A stretch of DNA of 64,000 nucleotides, from the NCBI GenBank assembly GCA_950295325.1, contig OX485806.1, positions 24,368,001 to 24,432,000 on the forward strand. Direction: 5' to 3'. The notes under the pieces were generated by a model. The model saw only the letters and a list, made by a program, of their open reading frames with translations, had not been told where the DNA came from and ran no database searches. This document shows, piece by piece, positions 47,809 through 58,408 of this stretch (position 1 is its first letter; every line of letters starts with the position of its first letter). The DNA is from Polytrichum commune (Eukaryota; Streptophyta; Polytrichopsida; Polytrichales; Polytrichaceae). Made by a program: the position numbers and the translations under genes.

Positions 47809-48378
47809 TCATGGCAACCTCGTAGATGCTTGTGGCTTCCGTCGAGGGTCAAATCTTGGCGGAAGAGGATCCGGCCTAAGTAAATCAACATAGCTAATCG
47901 TTCGGTCTTTCATTCATTCCTTCAACGGTAGCCGATGAGGCGATAATCCTCTCCTCTTCTTACGAAAAGGCAAAGTCTTTAAAGATTCACCCGCTGCCTT
48001 GACTTTTTTAATGTCGATTGAATTGTCATCCACATCCACATTCACATCCCCGGGCTTCCGTAAAATATCCGCGCTCAAATCAACTACATCATTTGGATCT
48101 CCACCCATGCTTTTTGTTAGGTCCTTCTCCACCGCATCGATCTCGAATTTGACCGCATATCGTCGTTGGTCCTCCTCCGCCCTTAACTTCCATGCTTGTG
48201 TAGATTGTGAGAAGGGGGTCATAACATAGTCATCACGAAATCGATATCTAGCGCTTCTCTCATCTCTCTCACGCTCGGGTGATGGATTGAATGGAATATG
48301 GGGTTCTCCTAAATTCTCTATCTACTCATCACATCCTAGACCCTCAAACATGTCTCTCTTCTCTCCCATCCTATCCAT
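47809..48378 (-). pseudogene. Small unknown cargo gene in hAT, with two in-frame stops
   Basis: From the ATG at 48378 (MDRMGEKRDMFEGLG) one frame runs 190 codons to the TGA at 47811-47809, broken by TAG at 48324-48322 and TGA at 47916-47914. The protein is charged (RERDERSARYRFRDDY, AWKLRAEEDQRRYAVKFEID) with a basic stretch FRKKRRGLSPHR. The end SYVDLLRPDPLPPRFDPRR is proline-rich. I recognise no family. The consistent frame over both stops argues that it was coding. Confidence 0.5.
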
Positions 48379-48648
48379 GATACTCTACCCTTGTTATATG
48401 TGTGAGTCTAAAGGCTCTACTTATATACTGAGCTCAAAGGACTTCATGAAATATTCAATAATTGATGTAATCCAAGATGTAGAGGATCCAATTCTCGTTG
48501 GTAAGATAAAGACAACACAATAGGAATAAAAAGAAAGTTGGTGAAGTCAAAAAATTAGTTGCACTTTTTGAAAAAGTCCCCCGACACCCGCATTGGAAAC
48601 CTCTTTGATACTTCTTTGAAGCTTCTATATTTGATTAGTTATCCATTC

Positions 48649-49065
48649 ATTCAACAAATCACAAATTTGTGCTTCAACCTTAGTGGTTCATATGGTTTTA
48701 CAACCCATGTCACGCATCCGAATGCCACTCTCATTCAACAAATCACAAATTTTTTCTTCAACCTTAGTGGTTCATATGGTTTCACAATCCATGTCACGCA
48801 TCTGAATGCCACTCTCATTCAACAAATCACAAATTTGTGCTTCAACCTTAGTAGTTCATATGGTTTCACAACCCACACTCATCCGAATGCCACTCTCATT
48901 CAACAAATCACGAATTTGTGCTTCAACCTAAGTGGTTTATATGGTTTCACAACCCATGTCACGCATCCGAATGCCACTCTCATTCAACAAATCACAAATT
49001 TTTTCTTCAACCTTAGTGGTTCATATGGTTTCACAACCCATGTCACGCATCCGAATGCCACTCTC
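48649..49065 (+). repeat. 84-bp tandem repeat, 5 units, in-frame
   Basis: Units at 48649, 48733, 48817 (81 bp), 48898 and 48982 begin ATTCAACAAATCAC and end AATGCCACTCTC. All lengths are multiples of 3, so a plus-strand frame (48559-49083) stays open through the array with a 28-residue repeat (CFNLSGSYGFTTHVTHPN). It directly abuts the piggyBac remnant. It may be expanded element DNA rather than a protein. Confidence 0.85.
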
Positions 49066-49070
49066 ATTAT

Positions 49071-49506
49071 CAAGCTTACATGAGAGGTGTGGATGTGGCG
49101 GATCAATTTCGTGGCTACCACACAGTTCAAAATAAAGACCACAAGTGGTGGCGTCGTCTATTTATGTACAATCTTGACACATCATTGGTAAGCTCATGGG
49201 TCATGTATAGAAGTAATATGCAAGAGGAGGTTGAAAAAAAAAATTTATCCCATATGGGAATTCAATTATGCAATAGCAAAGAAACTAACATTGTTTGCTA
49301 AACGGCTTGCAGCTACATGCACAACGGAGAGTGGAGTTGGAAATGCACACATGCTTCATTATAGCATGATGTGGAGCGGGCATAAAGGAGGGAAAAGAAG
49401 AAAATGTGGAACTTGCAGTAAAACAAAACAACAATATTATTGCCCTACATGTCACTACCAAGTACTTTGCCTATGTCAATGTTTTGTGACATGGCATGCA
49501 AAATAG
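49071..49506 (+). pseudogene. piggyBac-type transposase C-terminal remnant
   Basis: It reads QAYMRGVDVADQFRGYHTV then HKWWRRLFMYNLD, the conserved region around the last catalytic Asp of piggyBac-type DDE transposases (usually GGVDxxDQ ... KWWxRxF). A Cys-rich end follows: CGTCSKTKQQYYCPTCHY, then LCLCQCF, as in the family's C-terminal zinc domain. A run of ten A at 49234-49243 shifts the frame; nine A would give EKKIYPIWEFNYAIAKKL. The N-terminal two thirds are absent, so this is a fragment inside the hAT element. Confidence 0.7.
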
Positions 49507-50860
49507 TCACAAATTACATTTAAATGTTTACTACATAAGGGGGGGGGGGTTAGGGAAGAACTAGTGCTTGTAGGGGGGTTGAAGAGGGTCAATTCCTCTC
49601 ACTAGCAATTTTTTGATATATATTTATTTGTACATGAGATAAAAGAAATTATGCACAATATCATATATACGGGATGTAATATGCAAAGCAATTCGAAGAT
49701 AATTGCACATGAGATGTTATTTAATAGGTATTGTAGGTAGAAAGATGAATTATTTGCAAGAATTTATCCTTTTGTTAAAGATGTAATGTTGGGCAAAGTG
49801 GGCCCTGGTAAGATTTTTCTACAAAGAGGAAGTTCAAGTGATTCCTCTCAAAATGAAGAAGAGCAAGTTTATGGATTTCTAGACTCTAAGAAACTTGATA
49901 ACGTTCAAGTGGATGAAATATTGGTTGGGGGCATACCTAGTCCACAAAGAGATTATGTCTATCAATATATAAATATAAAGGGTGATAACCCTTCTCTTTC
50001 AAATGATTCCACATTGGCTAAATCTTCATCATCATAACCATTTAGTAACTTTCCTATGGTGTCATGAAAAAATAAAGTATCCCTACATTGATGTCTAGTA
50101 ACATATGATCAACATTAGGTGTTGGCCTTCAAAGATCATTCGAAGAAATCGCGACCGTATTCAATTTGGTTAGTAATTCCCCCTCGTTCCCCGTCCCCCG
50201 TCCTATGTTCGGGGAAAACCGACGGCTAGTTCATTATCAACCGATGGATTTCCCCTCATGGCCGGTCCAAATTTCCAATCATCGGATGGCAATCCAACTG
50301 TAATTTCAATCCTCCGGCAATTAGCCGATGGACTAGAAATTGTCCCGGAAATGTAGCCGATTCTTCTTGTGAGTTTCTGGATTTTAGCTGGAAGCATCCA
50401 TAGCGCTATTTGTATGGGGCATCTGATGATGCACTTGAGGAAGTACCCTAAACCTTAAACTTTTTGAATTATGCAACCTTTCCATGACCAAATCCAATTG
50501 CTTCTATGAAGAATTAGGGGACCCTTGGCCTTCAAGCGGTGAAGGCATTGCTAGGTTCAATTCCTGCCAAGGATATTAACTCTTCAAATTTAAAGTTTTG
50601 AACATGCCTTTTCTTTTCACTTATTCAAGATTTTATACTAAGAAATGATTTCTAATAAATTTTCATACATTTTTTAAACAATTAGTGCCGATATGAATTC
50701 CATTTAATCGGATATTGGCCAATGAAAATATGAAAATATAGGCAATTGGCCAATTGATTTTACAAAAGACCGGCTCTTCCCGATGTAAATTGGAAAAAAT
50801 CCGACCCTTCGTAGCAACTACCGGCAATTAGCCACTAAGGCTTCAAAAACTTCCCGAACT
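49507..50860. other. hAT interior; one short unknown ORF
   Basis: Mostly A+T-rich. A plus-strand frame at 49786-50037 (83 codons; GSSSDSSQNEEEQVYGFLD, ending Ser-rich) is acidic and of unknown origin. It might be a displaced part of the piggyBac element's coding DNA, but no family match is visible. Confidence 0.35.
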
Positions 50861-51137
50861 CTGCCCCCGTCCCGGTCGCCCCCCCGTTCCCCCCGTCCGC
50901 CTCCGTTCCCCCCCCCCCCCCCGTCCGCCTCCGTTCCCCCCCCCCCCCCCGTCCGCGCCCCCGTCCGCCCCCCCGTCCGCCCCCTCGTTCCCACCATCCG
51001 CCCCCGCGTTCCCACCGTCCCCGCGTTCCCCCCGTCCGCCCCGCTCCCACGTCCTTTCGTCCTACGTCCTTTCGGTTCCCCATGTCTAATCCGACCGGGA
51101 TCCCATAATCATTGTGCTCCCCTTTACCTATATAAAG
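50861..51137 (+). promoter_or_regulatory. Kinase-like gene promoter: C-rich minisatellite plus TATA box
   Basis: 50861-51055 is a C-rich array of CCCCCGTCCGCC units, with runs of up to about 14 C. TATATAAAG follows at 51129-51137, about 205 bp before the ATG. It has the same layout as the transposase promoter. Confidence 0.6.
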
Positions 51138-51342
51138 CCCCCGGCTTTAGTTCCAATCACTTTCCTCTCCTCCCACCACATCGGGACCCGAGACCTTGTT
51201 GCCGTCCTAAGGGACAGCGGCACCGCGCGGGTCTCAGGGGTTTTGGGAGGGCAGGGCAAATTGTGGGGGAACCCTCGCAATTTTTTTCTTCAGATTCATG
51301 CACTCATTTCTACACTCACTCACTCACACGGTTTTTTTCACG

Positions 51343-53227
51343 ATGGAGGGGAAGGACATTGCTCCTTACCAAGACGAGGATATAAGGCTGCACCGTGCTT
51401 GGCTCCGAAGCAATGCATCAGCGAATACTGGCGAGGGTATGGGAAGCGAGCCCGGAAGTGGAAGTCCTGCACCACGTAGAGAACGTCCAGATCCTTTTGA
51501 ATTTGATCAAGAGTTCTTTGTTGTTGGTCATTCTGGAGGCAGCCAAACACGGGGAAGCCGTGGAACACGTGGGAGTCGGGGAAACAGTGGACATAGAGGG
51601 AGAACAGGAAGGGGACCAAGCTCAGGCAGTTCCACAGGTATAAATGCACCCATTCGTGGGGAGAACGTGCCACCACGATCTCCGACACAGCGGACATCAG
51701 GTTCGGAGCATGATGAAAGACGGGGATTGAAACGCGCAGCAGATTCGGAAGGGATGGAGGATGGGTCCACGGCAACAGGTTCGCAATCAAAGAAAAGGAA
51801 AAATAGAGGCAAACGCGATAAACGGATCGATGAGGCTCGTAACCATTGTAGGACATTGCTGTTGGAATGGTTTAGAAATCACAGCATGGTTTTTTTGGAA
51901 AAAAAAATACCTCAATGATGGTACAAAGGGTTTAGAGTTGGTGAGGAACGATTTGATGGTTCCTCTCACGGAAGCCACGGCTGGAGCGGATTTTGAAGAA
52001 GCTAGGGGCATGAGCGATTGGGACACCGGGATTGAACAACAAGCCAGGGAAGCAATCTACAATCCAACAATGACATATGATGCTATGCATCCTGGAAAGG
52101 GAAGTAGTGGTGGCATGAAGTCTGAGCTGTACGAGAAGCTAGAGAATTGGAAAAGAAGCGTAATAGCAGCAAAAGGAACATCCGCCCGCAACCTTTCCGT
52201 TTTTATTAACAGACAACTGGCAGACAACATTGCCACTCAGGTCCGGCAGGGTGTCATATGGCTGCCTAGAAATGCGGAGATGAAAGCCTTGGATAAGGAA
52301 ATCTTCCAAGGGACCTACGGAGTGATGCAGAGGGTCACAATTCATGGAGCATCATTCATCCCTAGCTGGATAGAGTGGGCAGGGAAGATGATGAAGGCCA
52401 CGAATAGTTTGGAGAACCGAAAGGAGCGTTCAGTTGAAGCATTGGCGTGTCCAGTAGATCATCCTGGGGTAATCAAGCTACAGTACCTCAATATGAAAAC
52501 ATACGAATTCTATTCGATGTGGTGGAATGGAGGCTCTTTGAAGAGCATGAGAGTCTATGACTACCAAGTTCCGGATGTCCACGAGAGAACATTCCTTCAA
52601 ATGCATGGGCCAGACTTTGAATCATGGAAACGCTTGGTTGTATATCGAAGGCATCGAGCTTATTTGGCATGGGCTCTAATGTACATTGTGAATGTAGTGC
52701 ACAAGAATGACGTGTTGCACAATGACCTTAATCCCAACAATGTCATGCTACATTTCCCACAAGACCGTGAGAACACGGTTTTTATTGGTGTGTGTGATTG
52801 GGGCATGGCATCATGGGGAGATGAGGACGCCCCCTCTAACTATGGAAAAGATTCAGTGGATGAAATGAACAAGCACAAAGAAAAATACAACTGTGCTGGT
52901 CCTGAATTATTCCATGTACGAGGGCAGCATGGAACATCCACCTCTCCAATGAGGATGGCTCGGAAACATAGGCACACATTTCTCTCGGAGTCCTTCTCAG
53001 TGGGTACTTTGTCAAAGAAGATTTATCACAGGGATGCGGCTTCCCCCTTGTTTCAGCTAAACGGTGATCCAAATAGCTTGAGGATGCGATTTGAGATAGC
53101 ATTGGATGCATTGACGAAGACCAATCCAGCGGAAAGGTCAACCATCACACACGTAGTGAACATGTTGAAGTCGCCTCCATTCAACATGGTTAACCCGACA
53201 ATGTGCTTCCGTGACACTGTAAAATAG
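51343..53227 (+). pseudogene. Cargo gene of hAT: protein-kinase-like protein, one frameshift
   Basis: I start at the ATG at 51343 (MEGKDIAPYQDEDIRLH). The N-terminal 170 residues are Gly/Arg/Ser-rich (RGSRGTRGSRGNSGHRGR) and end in a basic stretch fit for nuclear import (SKKRKNRGKRDKRID). A kinase-like domain follows: a glycine-loop-like GTYGVMQRV near residue 323, the catalytic-loop equivalent VLHNDLNPNNVML near 458, a DFG equivalent CDWG near 484 and an APE-like GPEL near 518. The Asp and Asn of the catalytic loop are kept, but the usual RD and the following Lys are changed, so activity is uncertain. A run of nine A at 51899-51907 has one base too many; eight A joins FLEKK to YLNDGTKGLEL. 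The whole would be about 626 residues. A kinase is not part of any hAT transposition mechanism I know. Confidence 0.75.
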
Positions 53228-54414
53228 AAATTTTTAGTTTCTATTGCATCAATTTTGAATCATACCAATTTTGTAACCGCTGGATATGTAAATAAAGCCA
53301 TCAATTTTTCATACAAAACTTGTATATTGTATGAGGTTTATATGATTTTTTGAGAGCCAAAAAAAAGACTATGTCTTAAAATTTCAAAAAAAAATGAAAA
53401 AGTGTTGATTCCAGCGAAGAGCGTAGAATTGCGGTCGCACATTCTCTTGCAGTACAAATGTTATTTCATATTTGTATAGAGGACTTCATTCCCTATCCGT
53501 GGACACCAAGAACTCATTTTTTGTATATTGTATATTGTATATTGTATGAGGTTTATGGATCTTAGTGCAATGTTCCTACTCCATGAGGCTTTTGCTCCAT
53601 AATTGTAGGTGAACTTGAATTTCAGCACACCTACACATATTTCTACATGAAGTGAAAAAAAAAATCCAAAACAAAACATTTAGATTAATATGTAATGCTA
53701 TGCAAGAAAAAATATAGAGAGTAACATGCGACACATCAAAATGAAGAAGTCAAGCTTCTTCTTATGTTAGAGAATGGCTACATTCCAGACCTTGGACAAC
53801 TAACCAGCTAATTCAACTATTAGTTAACTCATTGTCTTTAATAACTAGAATTGTTTGTGATTTGACCTTCCCAAAAAAGTAGTTAACTACAGTTGTTTTG
53901 ATTTCGGTTTGCCAAAAATCTAGTTAACTATAGTTATATCTAGTTAACTAAATTTGGGCACAACCTGCAATGTAGTATCATGACATATCATAGCATCTAT
54001 ATCTTTTCCTTTCTCTTTTATTCAAAATTTTAAATTTGGGACTTGATTCCAATTGTAATTTGCACTCAATCAATACCCAATGAGCATGACTTCATTATCT
54101 TTCAATAACTTAGAGTATAATGGGTTCGATTGCTGTAATGGGCAATGGGTTCTATTCCTTCTTGGGATGGGCCGGCATGGGTGACAAGCATTGATTCTAA
54201 CATAAGATCTCTTATAGAAATTATGTAATATACTTTGATTCAAAAATGAAAATCAAATAACTTGTTGGTTGACTCCTTACATATTTTAGAACTCTCAAAA
54301 TGTAGTTGGTTGAATTTTCTAGTTAACTATAGTTGTTCTTCAAATTGGTTTGAAAATTTCCTAGTTAACTATAGTTGTTCTCTAAAATCTCTTGAAAAAA
54401 ATCTAGTTAACTAT
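53228..54414. other. hAT right interior with AGTTAACTATAGTT repeats
   Basis: No gene. CTAGTTAACTATAGTTGTT-type motifs recur at about 53880, 53930, 53950, 54320, 54362 and 54400. A 'gtatattgtatgaggttta' segment near 53320 is repeated near 53538. Confidence 0.55.
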
Positions 54415-54540
54415 AGTCCTTTCCCCGTTCCCTTCCCGTTCCCTTCCCGTTCCCCCCCCATCCGCCTCGCCCCGCCCCCCACCCCCCCCACCCCCGTCCG
54501 CCCCACCCTCGTTCCCCGTCCGCCCCACACCCTCCTTAGT
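54415..54540 (+). repeat. C-rich minisatellite tract near the right hAT end
   Basis: CCCTTCCCGTT and CCCCCGTCCGCCCC units, the fourth such tract in the element and the only one with no gene next to it. All four have the C-rich strand on top. Confidence 0.75.
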
Positions 54541-54719
54541 CGTTTTTTACTACTTTGATTTTAACAAAATGGTAAACAGAATGGCAAAATGGTTTACCGG
54601 GCGCTAGCCATATCCACGTCCACGTCCACGTCGGCGTTTTCTGCCACATAGGACGCCACCTTGGCAAGAAGGTAAGTATTTTACCCACCCTACTCCGTTC
54701 CCCCTATGTTGACCCTACA

Positions 54720-54811
54720 TGGACCCTATTGTGTCGTGACGGAGGGGTCCGTCACAACACGACACGTCATGACGGCACGACACCGTCATAACGGCGGGAT
54801 AGACAACCCTG
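54720..54811 (-). repeat. hAT right terminus: TIR and subterminal repeats
   Basis: It contains the direct copy of the 20-bp left motif (54726-54745), four further GTCGTG/CACGAC/GTCATGACG variants, and the terminal ATAGACAACCCTG. Confidence 0.8.
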
Positions 54812-54955
54812 GTTGTGGAGGCTTCCTACGCTCTTTTTCTAGCTCGGAAATTTGACCCCTCAAATGCATCTTTGTGGTTCTGGCAAACATTCTACATGGG
54901 CTTCTTCTCTTTGTATCTTTTGATGCAAAAGGAAAAATCCAAGGTGGAGCAGTGA

Positions 54956-55929
54956 CTTATTCTTGACTTCAAAAAATCACTCAAAGCAAGGATACAATTT
55001 GAGGTAGGAATTTGATGTAATTGGTATTGTTCGCCACACTTTATCACCTACACACTCATTGTAGCACTGGTCCTCATTTGACCAAGTGTAATTAACTTCC
55101 ACGTTCTGGATTTTCAAAGATATCATGTTATTTGCCACTCATTTTCCAAAGTCAAAATTGTCGAGAGTTTTGTAATAAAATGCGGTCAGATATGGTAGAT
55201 TAATGTTTTCAGCTCCTTCAGGGTGATGCCCAATACATATACCCAATACAAATGGGTTGAGCATAGACACTTTTAGTAGATTTAAAATAATAATAAAAAA
55301 ACCAGGAAACAAAGCGAATGTCACTAGCAATTGGCAGGGAATTCCAACACACCAAAGTATGTCTTCTTTGAATTCCATGTGCAAAAGCTATGAGGGTTCA
55401 AAAGTGTAGTGGTAGATGACTCAAAGCTAATACATGAGCATGAGTTAAGGTGGTGGACATTCTCAAACTCAATATGTGCTTATTGTGCAAGATTAGGATG
55501 TTGGTTTTAGCACCCTCTACCTTAAGGCTAGTGTTTTGAACTAACAACTCTACCCACAAACATAGGGTATGTGGCCCTATTATAGGCACTTCCAACTTCA
55601 CAAACTAAACCTTTGTGGGTGGACTCTTCTTTTGAAAACCTAAATAACTTAGCCACAATATGGAGAAAAACTAAAGGGAGCCCATGAGCTCTCCAAGAGC
55701 ATCCAATTTGTAAACACCTAAAACCCAAAATACAAACCCTAACAAAAATGAACACGGTAGGCATTGAGGGCTATTACTATATGACAATAATGGATGAAAA
55801 CATGAATTGGATGAGCCTAACACGTTTATTATCAATTTTTTCTCTAAACCTTGGGGCCCTCTTTGTACTTGTTTTTCAAATTTCTTAATAGCCTTTTTGG
55901 ATGTACATACTAGAGAAAAATAATACCTC
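54956..55929. other. Intergenic DNA, no gene supported
   Basis: 3' flank of the TMEM254-like gene, then A+T-rich DNA. Short minus-strand frames (55139-55384, 55398-55601, 55528-55764) show no conserved motif. Confidence 0.45.
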
Positions 55930-55934
55930 TAACT

Positions 55935-56495
55935 CATGTATACTATAACGAAGTATTCCACACTGATTCTTGCCAAGAGTTATTATATGCAAATTCAACC
56001 AAAGCAAGGAATTCATCCCAATCATCTTACAATGGGTTAACATAATGCTGCAACATATCCTCTAGGATGCGCTTTACCCGTTCCGTCTGCCCATCGGTTT
56101 GAGGATGGAATGCGGTGGATATGGCCAACATTGTCCCCAAAAAACCACCAAAACCTACTTGTGAATCTAGCGTCCCTATCGCTTAGGATTACTTTGGGTA
56201 CACCATGAATCTTATAAATATGATTATGAAATAATCTTGCCGTTCCTTCAGCAGTAACATGTGTGGTGGTTGGCATAAAGTGGGCCATCTTGGACAATTT
56301 ATCCACACACACAAAGATGGCATCATAACCATTAGCACATGGAGTCAAGCCAAAAATGAAATCTATGCTCACAACTTCCCAATTACTATCAGGAATCTCC
56401 AATGGTTGTAGCAGGCATGTTGGCTTAAGAGTAGGGGCCTTATTCTTTTGGCAAATCTTATAAGGTTTTATATAGCTTTTGATGGACCCTTGCAT
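55935..56495 (-). pseudogene. Gypsy integrase remnant
   Basis: It contains WEVVSIDFIFGLTPCANGYDAIFVCVDKLSKMAHF (first catalytic Asp), ILSDRDARFTSRFW (second Asp) and then a shifted frame. DDWDEFLALVEFAYNNSW follows after a stop near 56030, so the catalytic Glu region is disturbed. The zinc-binding HHCC part upstream is incomplete (only CQKNKA is clear). Confidence 0.8.
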
Positions 56496-56867
56496 CTCAG
56501 GCCACCAAAAGTTTATTCACACCCTCTTATATGTCTTAGTCACTCCTACATGATCACTATACATAGCATCATCGTATTCCCGGAGTAAAAATGACTTGAT
56601 ATTCAATCCTTGGAAGGACATATGGAACCACTACTACCTTATCATACTACCATATCTGATTCTCATAGACAAGATGTTTCAGATTGTGCGGGTTTCAGTA
56701 CCATGGATCAATAGCATACCCAACAATGATAGTTTGATACAACAACTGATCATTGATGAACTCCAAATACCCCTCTACATTGTTGTCTTACTGTCCGGGA
56801 TCACTTCACATAGCGTATGCAACCACCATTTGAAAGATCAAATTACTTGGAGCTACCTTAGGTGCCA

Positions 56868-57431
56868 TCAAGGTTTTTTGGTCACTGCGTCTAGTGGATT
56901 TCGAATCAGGGGATCGGCCATATTAATCCCTCCGGGTCGGTATACCCAACGATAGACAAAATTTTGGTCCAAGAACTCCAACCACCAACCTTGACGCCTT
57001 GATAACGTTTGTTGTGTTTTCAAATACACTAGAGGATTATGATCTATAACAATATTACAATTTGCTCCCTCTAAGTAACACCGCCAAGTTCGCGTGACGT
57101 GCACAATTGTTACTAATTCTTGTTCACCAGTAGTATAGTTCCTCTCAGCCAGAGAAATTTTCTTACTTTCAAAAGCAATAGGCTTACCTCCTTGAAGAAG
57201 TATTGGCCCTGCTTCGAGTAAAGAAGCATCACTGATGACCTCAAATGGCTCCCTTAACTTGGGTAAGGTCAATATTGGTGCATGTGTTAAGGCATATTTA
57301 ACATTCCCAAAAGCGCACTCACAATCGTCAGTCCAAATGAATTTAACCATGCTTCGCGTAAGAGAAGTCAATGGGACAACTAGAGTAGAATATCCATGAA
57401 TGAATCTGCAAAAGTAATTGCAAAGCCCCAA
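56868..57431 (-). pseudogene. Gypsy RT thumb and RNase H remnant
   Basis: Contains LCNYFCRFIHGYSTL, FIWTDDCECAFGNVK, LREPFEVISDASLLEAG (RNase H Asp), ERNYTTGEQELVTIVHVTRTWRCYLEG, and VIDHNPLVYLKTQ. One open frame of 187 codons. Confidence 0.85.
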
Positions 57432-57467
57432 AAAGAACCTAAGTTGTCCGACTTCAAGAGGTCTATG

Positions 57468-58204
57468 TCACTTTGCAATAGTCTCTATTTTCCTAGGATC
57501 CATCTCAATGCCCTCTTTGCCTACAATATGTCCTAGATAGTGGAATACATCCTTTCCAAAATTATATTTAGATATTTTTGCATAAAATTGATTCTCCCAT
57601 AGAATTTGAAGTACTTGTGCCAAATGTCTAACATGTTCCTCTTCATTCTTCGAAATAATTAAGATATCATCCAGATATACCAAAACAATTTTCTTGATGA
57701 ACTTGTAAAAAACTCGATTCATCACTCCCTGGAAAGTTGCTAGAGCATTGGTTAATCCAAAACTTAATACCTTGAATTGATAATGTCCAAACGGTGTTCG
57801 AAACGCCGTCTTTGGTGCATCCTTCTCAGATATTCTAATATGTTGATAGCCTTGTGTCAAATCAAGAGATGAAAATATAGTAGAGCCTGCTAATTGGTCA
57901 AAGAAATTATCAATGCGAGGCGACAAATAACCATTCTTTACCGTTTGTTGAGTGCACGATAATTCACCACCATACGCAATGCTCCATCATTTTTCTTGAC
58001 AAACAAGATGGGAGACCCATAGGGCGATGAACTAGGCTCAATCCATCCCTTTTCCAAATACTCCTTGATATGCTTCTTGGCCTCTTGCAGCTCTAGAGGA
58101 TTCAATTTATAGATCGGCCTAAATGGTGGCTTGCCATCCGGCTCCAAAGGAATAGTATGAGCCATTTTTTGCTCTGGAAGTAACCCTATAGGTGTAGGTT
58201 GCAA
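57468..58204 (-). pseudogene. Gypsy reverse transcriptase remnant
   Basis: Contains FRPIYKLNPLELQEAKKHI, MVVNYRALNK, IFSSLDLTQGYQHI (first catalytic Asp), VLSFGLTNALATFQGVMNRVF and VLVYLDDILI (the YxDD box). A frame break lies near 57930, between ALNK and the SPRIDNFFDQL segment, so two open frames cover it. Confidence 0.9.
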
Positions 58205-58408
58205 AACATCAGCATATTATTCCATCATTGTGGCATAAGGAGGTGCCACTATATCCTCTACCTCATCTCCAATTGCAGTCAACTGAACTAGGAACAAAGT
58301 TGCTCCCTTCCGAATTGATCTTTTGAATTGCATGGCAGTGAGTCTATGAGAATTTGGACTCTGACCTTGCATTGGGTTCACATGCATTGTCATTTTACGA
58401 TGGCCCTT

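Larger units (their letters stand above)
39552..54811 (+). mobile_element. Giant hAT-superfamily transposon with cargo genes (15,260 bp)
   Basis: The ends are CAGGGTTGTCTAT and its exact inverse ATAGACAACCCTG (13 bp). The flanking 8-bp duplication GTTGTGGA is perfect (39544-39551 and 54812-54819), the hallmark of hAT insertion. The element contains its own hAT transposase gene near the left end, a coiled-coil/RING-like gene, a small unknown gene, a piggyBac remnant and a kinase-like gene. Most plant hAT elements are about 3-5 kb, so this is unusually large. Subterminal CGTCACGAC/GTCGTGACG motifs occur at both ends. The exact duplication and ends suggest a fairly recent insertion. The coding regions are nonetheless damaged, so it may have been moved by a related transposase. 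Confidence 0.9.
39292..54955 (+). pseudogene. TMEM254: TMEM254-like membrane-protein gene split by a 15-kb hAT element
   Basis: The 5' part (39292-39551) encodes MNANLPLTYDPPESAPRK, then two hydrophobic segments (VLWIGLTLAFILLFIFAFY and a later GLYLIG region). It stops at LLHVV inside the exon. The 3' part (54812-54955) encodes VVEASYALFLARKF, then LWFWQTFYMGFFSLYLLM and a basic end KEKSKVEQ. The order HVxE-Y-A then WFxQTFxxG is that of the small TMEM254/DUF4499 family (about 120-130 residues). Without the insertion and one copy of the 8-bp duplication, the frame is continuous at 131 residues. An acceptor precedes the exon at 39237, so an upstream exon is likely. The function of the family is not known to me. 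Confidence 0.8.

Noticed and set aside
48649-49065. CRISPR-like array
   Set aside because: Units are directly adjacent with no unique spacers, in a plant nuclear context. It is an ordinary tandem repeat.
50818-51083. Gly/Arg-rich minus-strand frames
   Set aside because: Same cause: the C-rich array upstream of the kinase-like gene.
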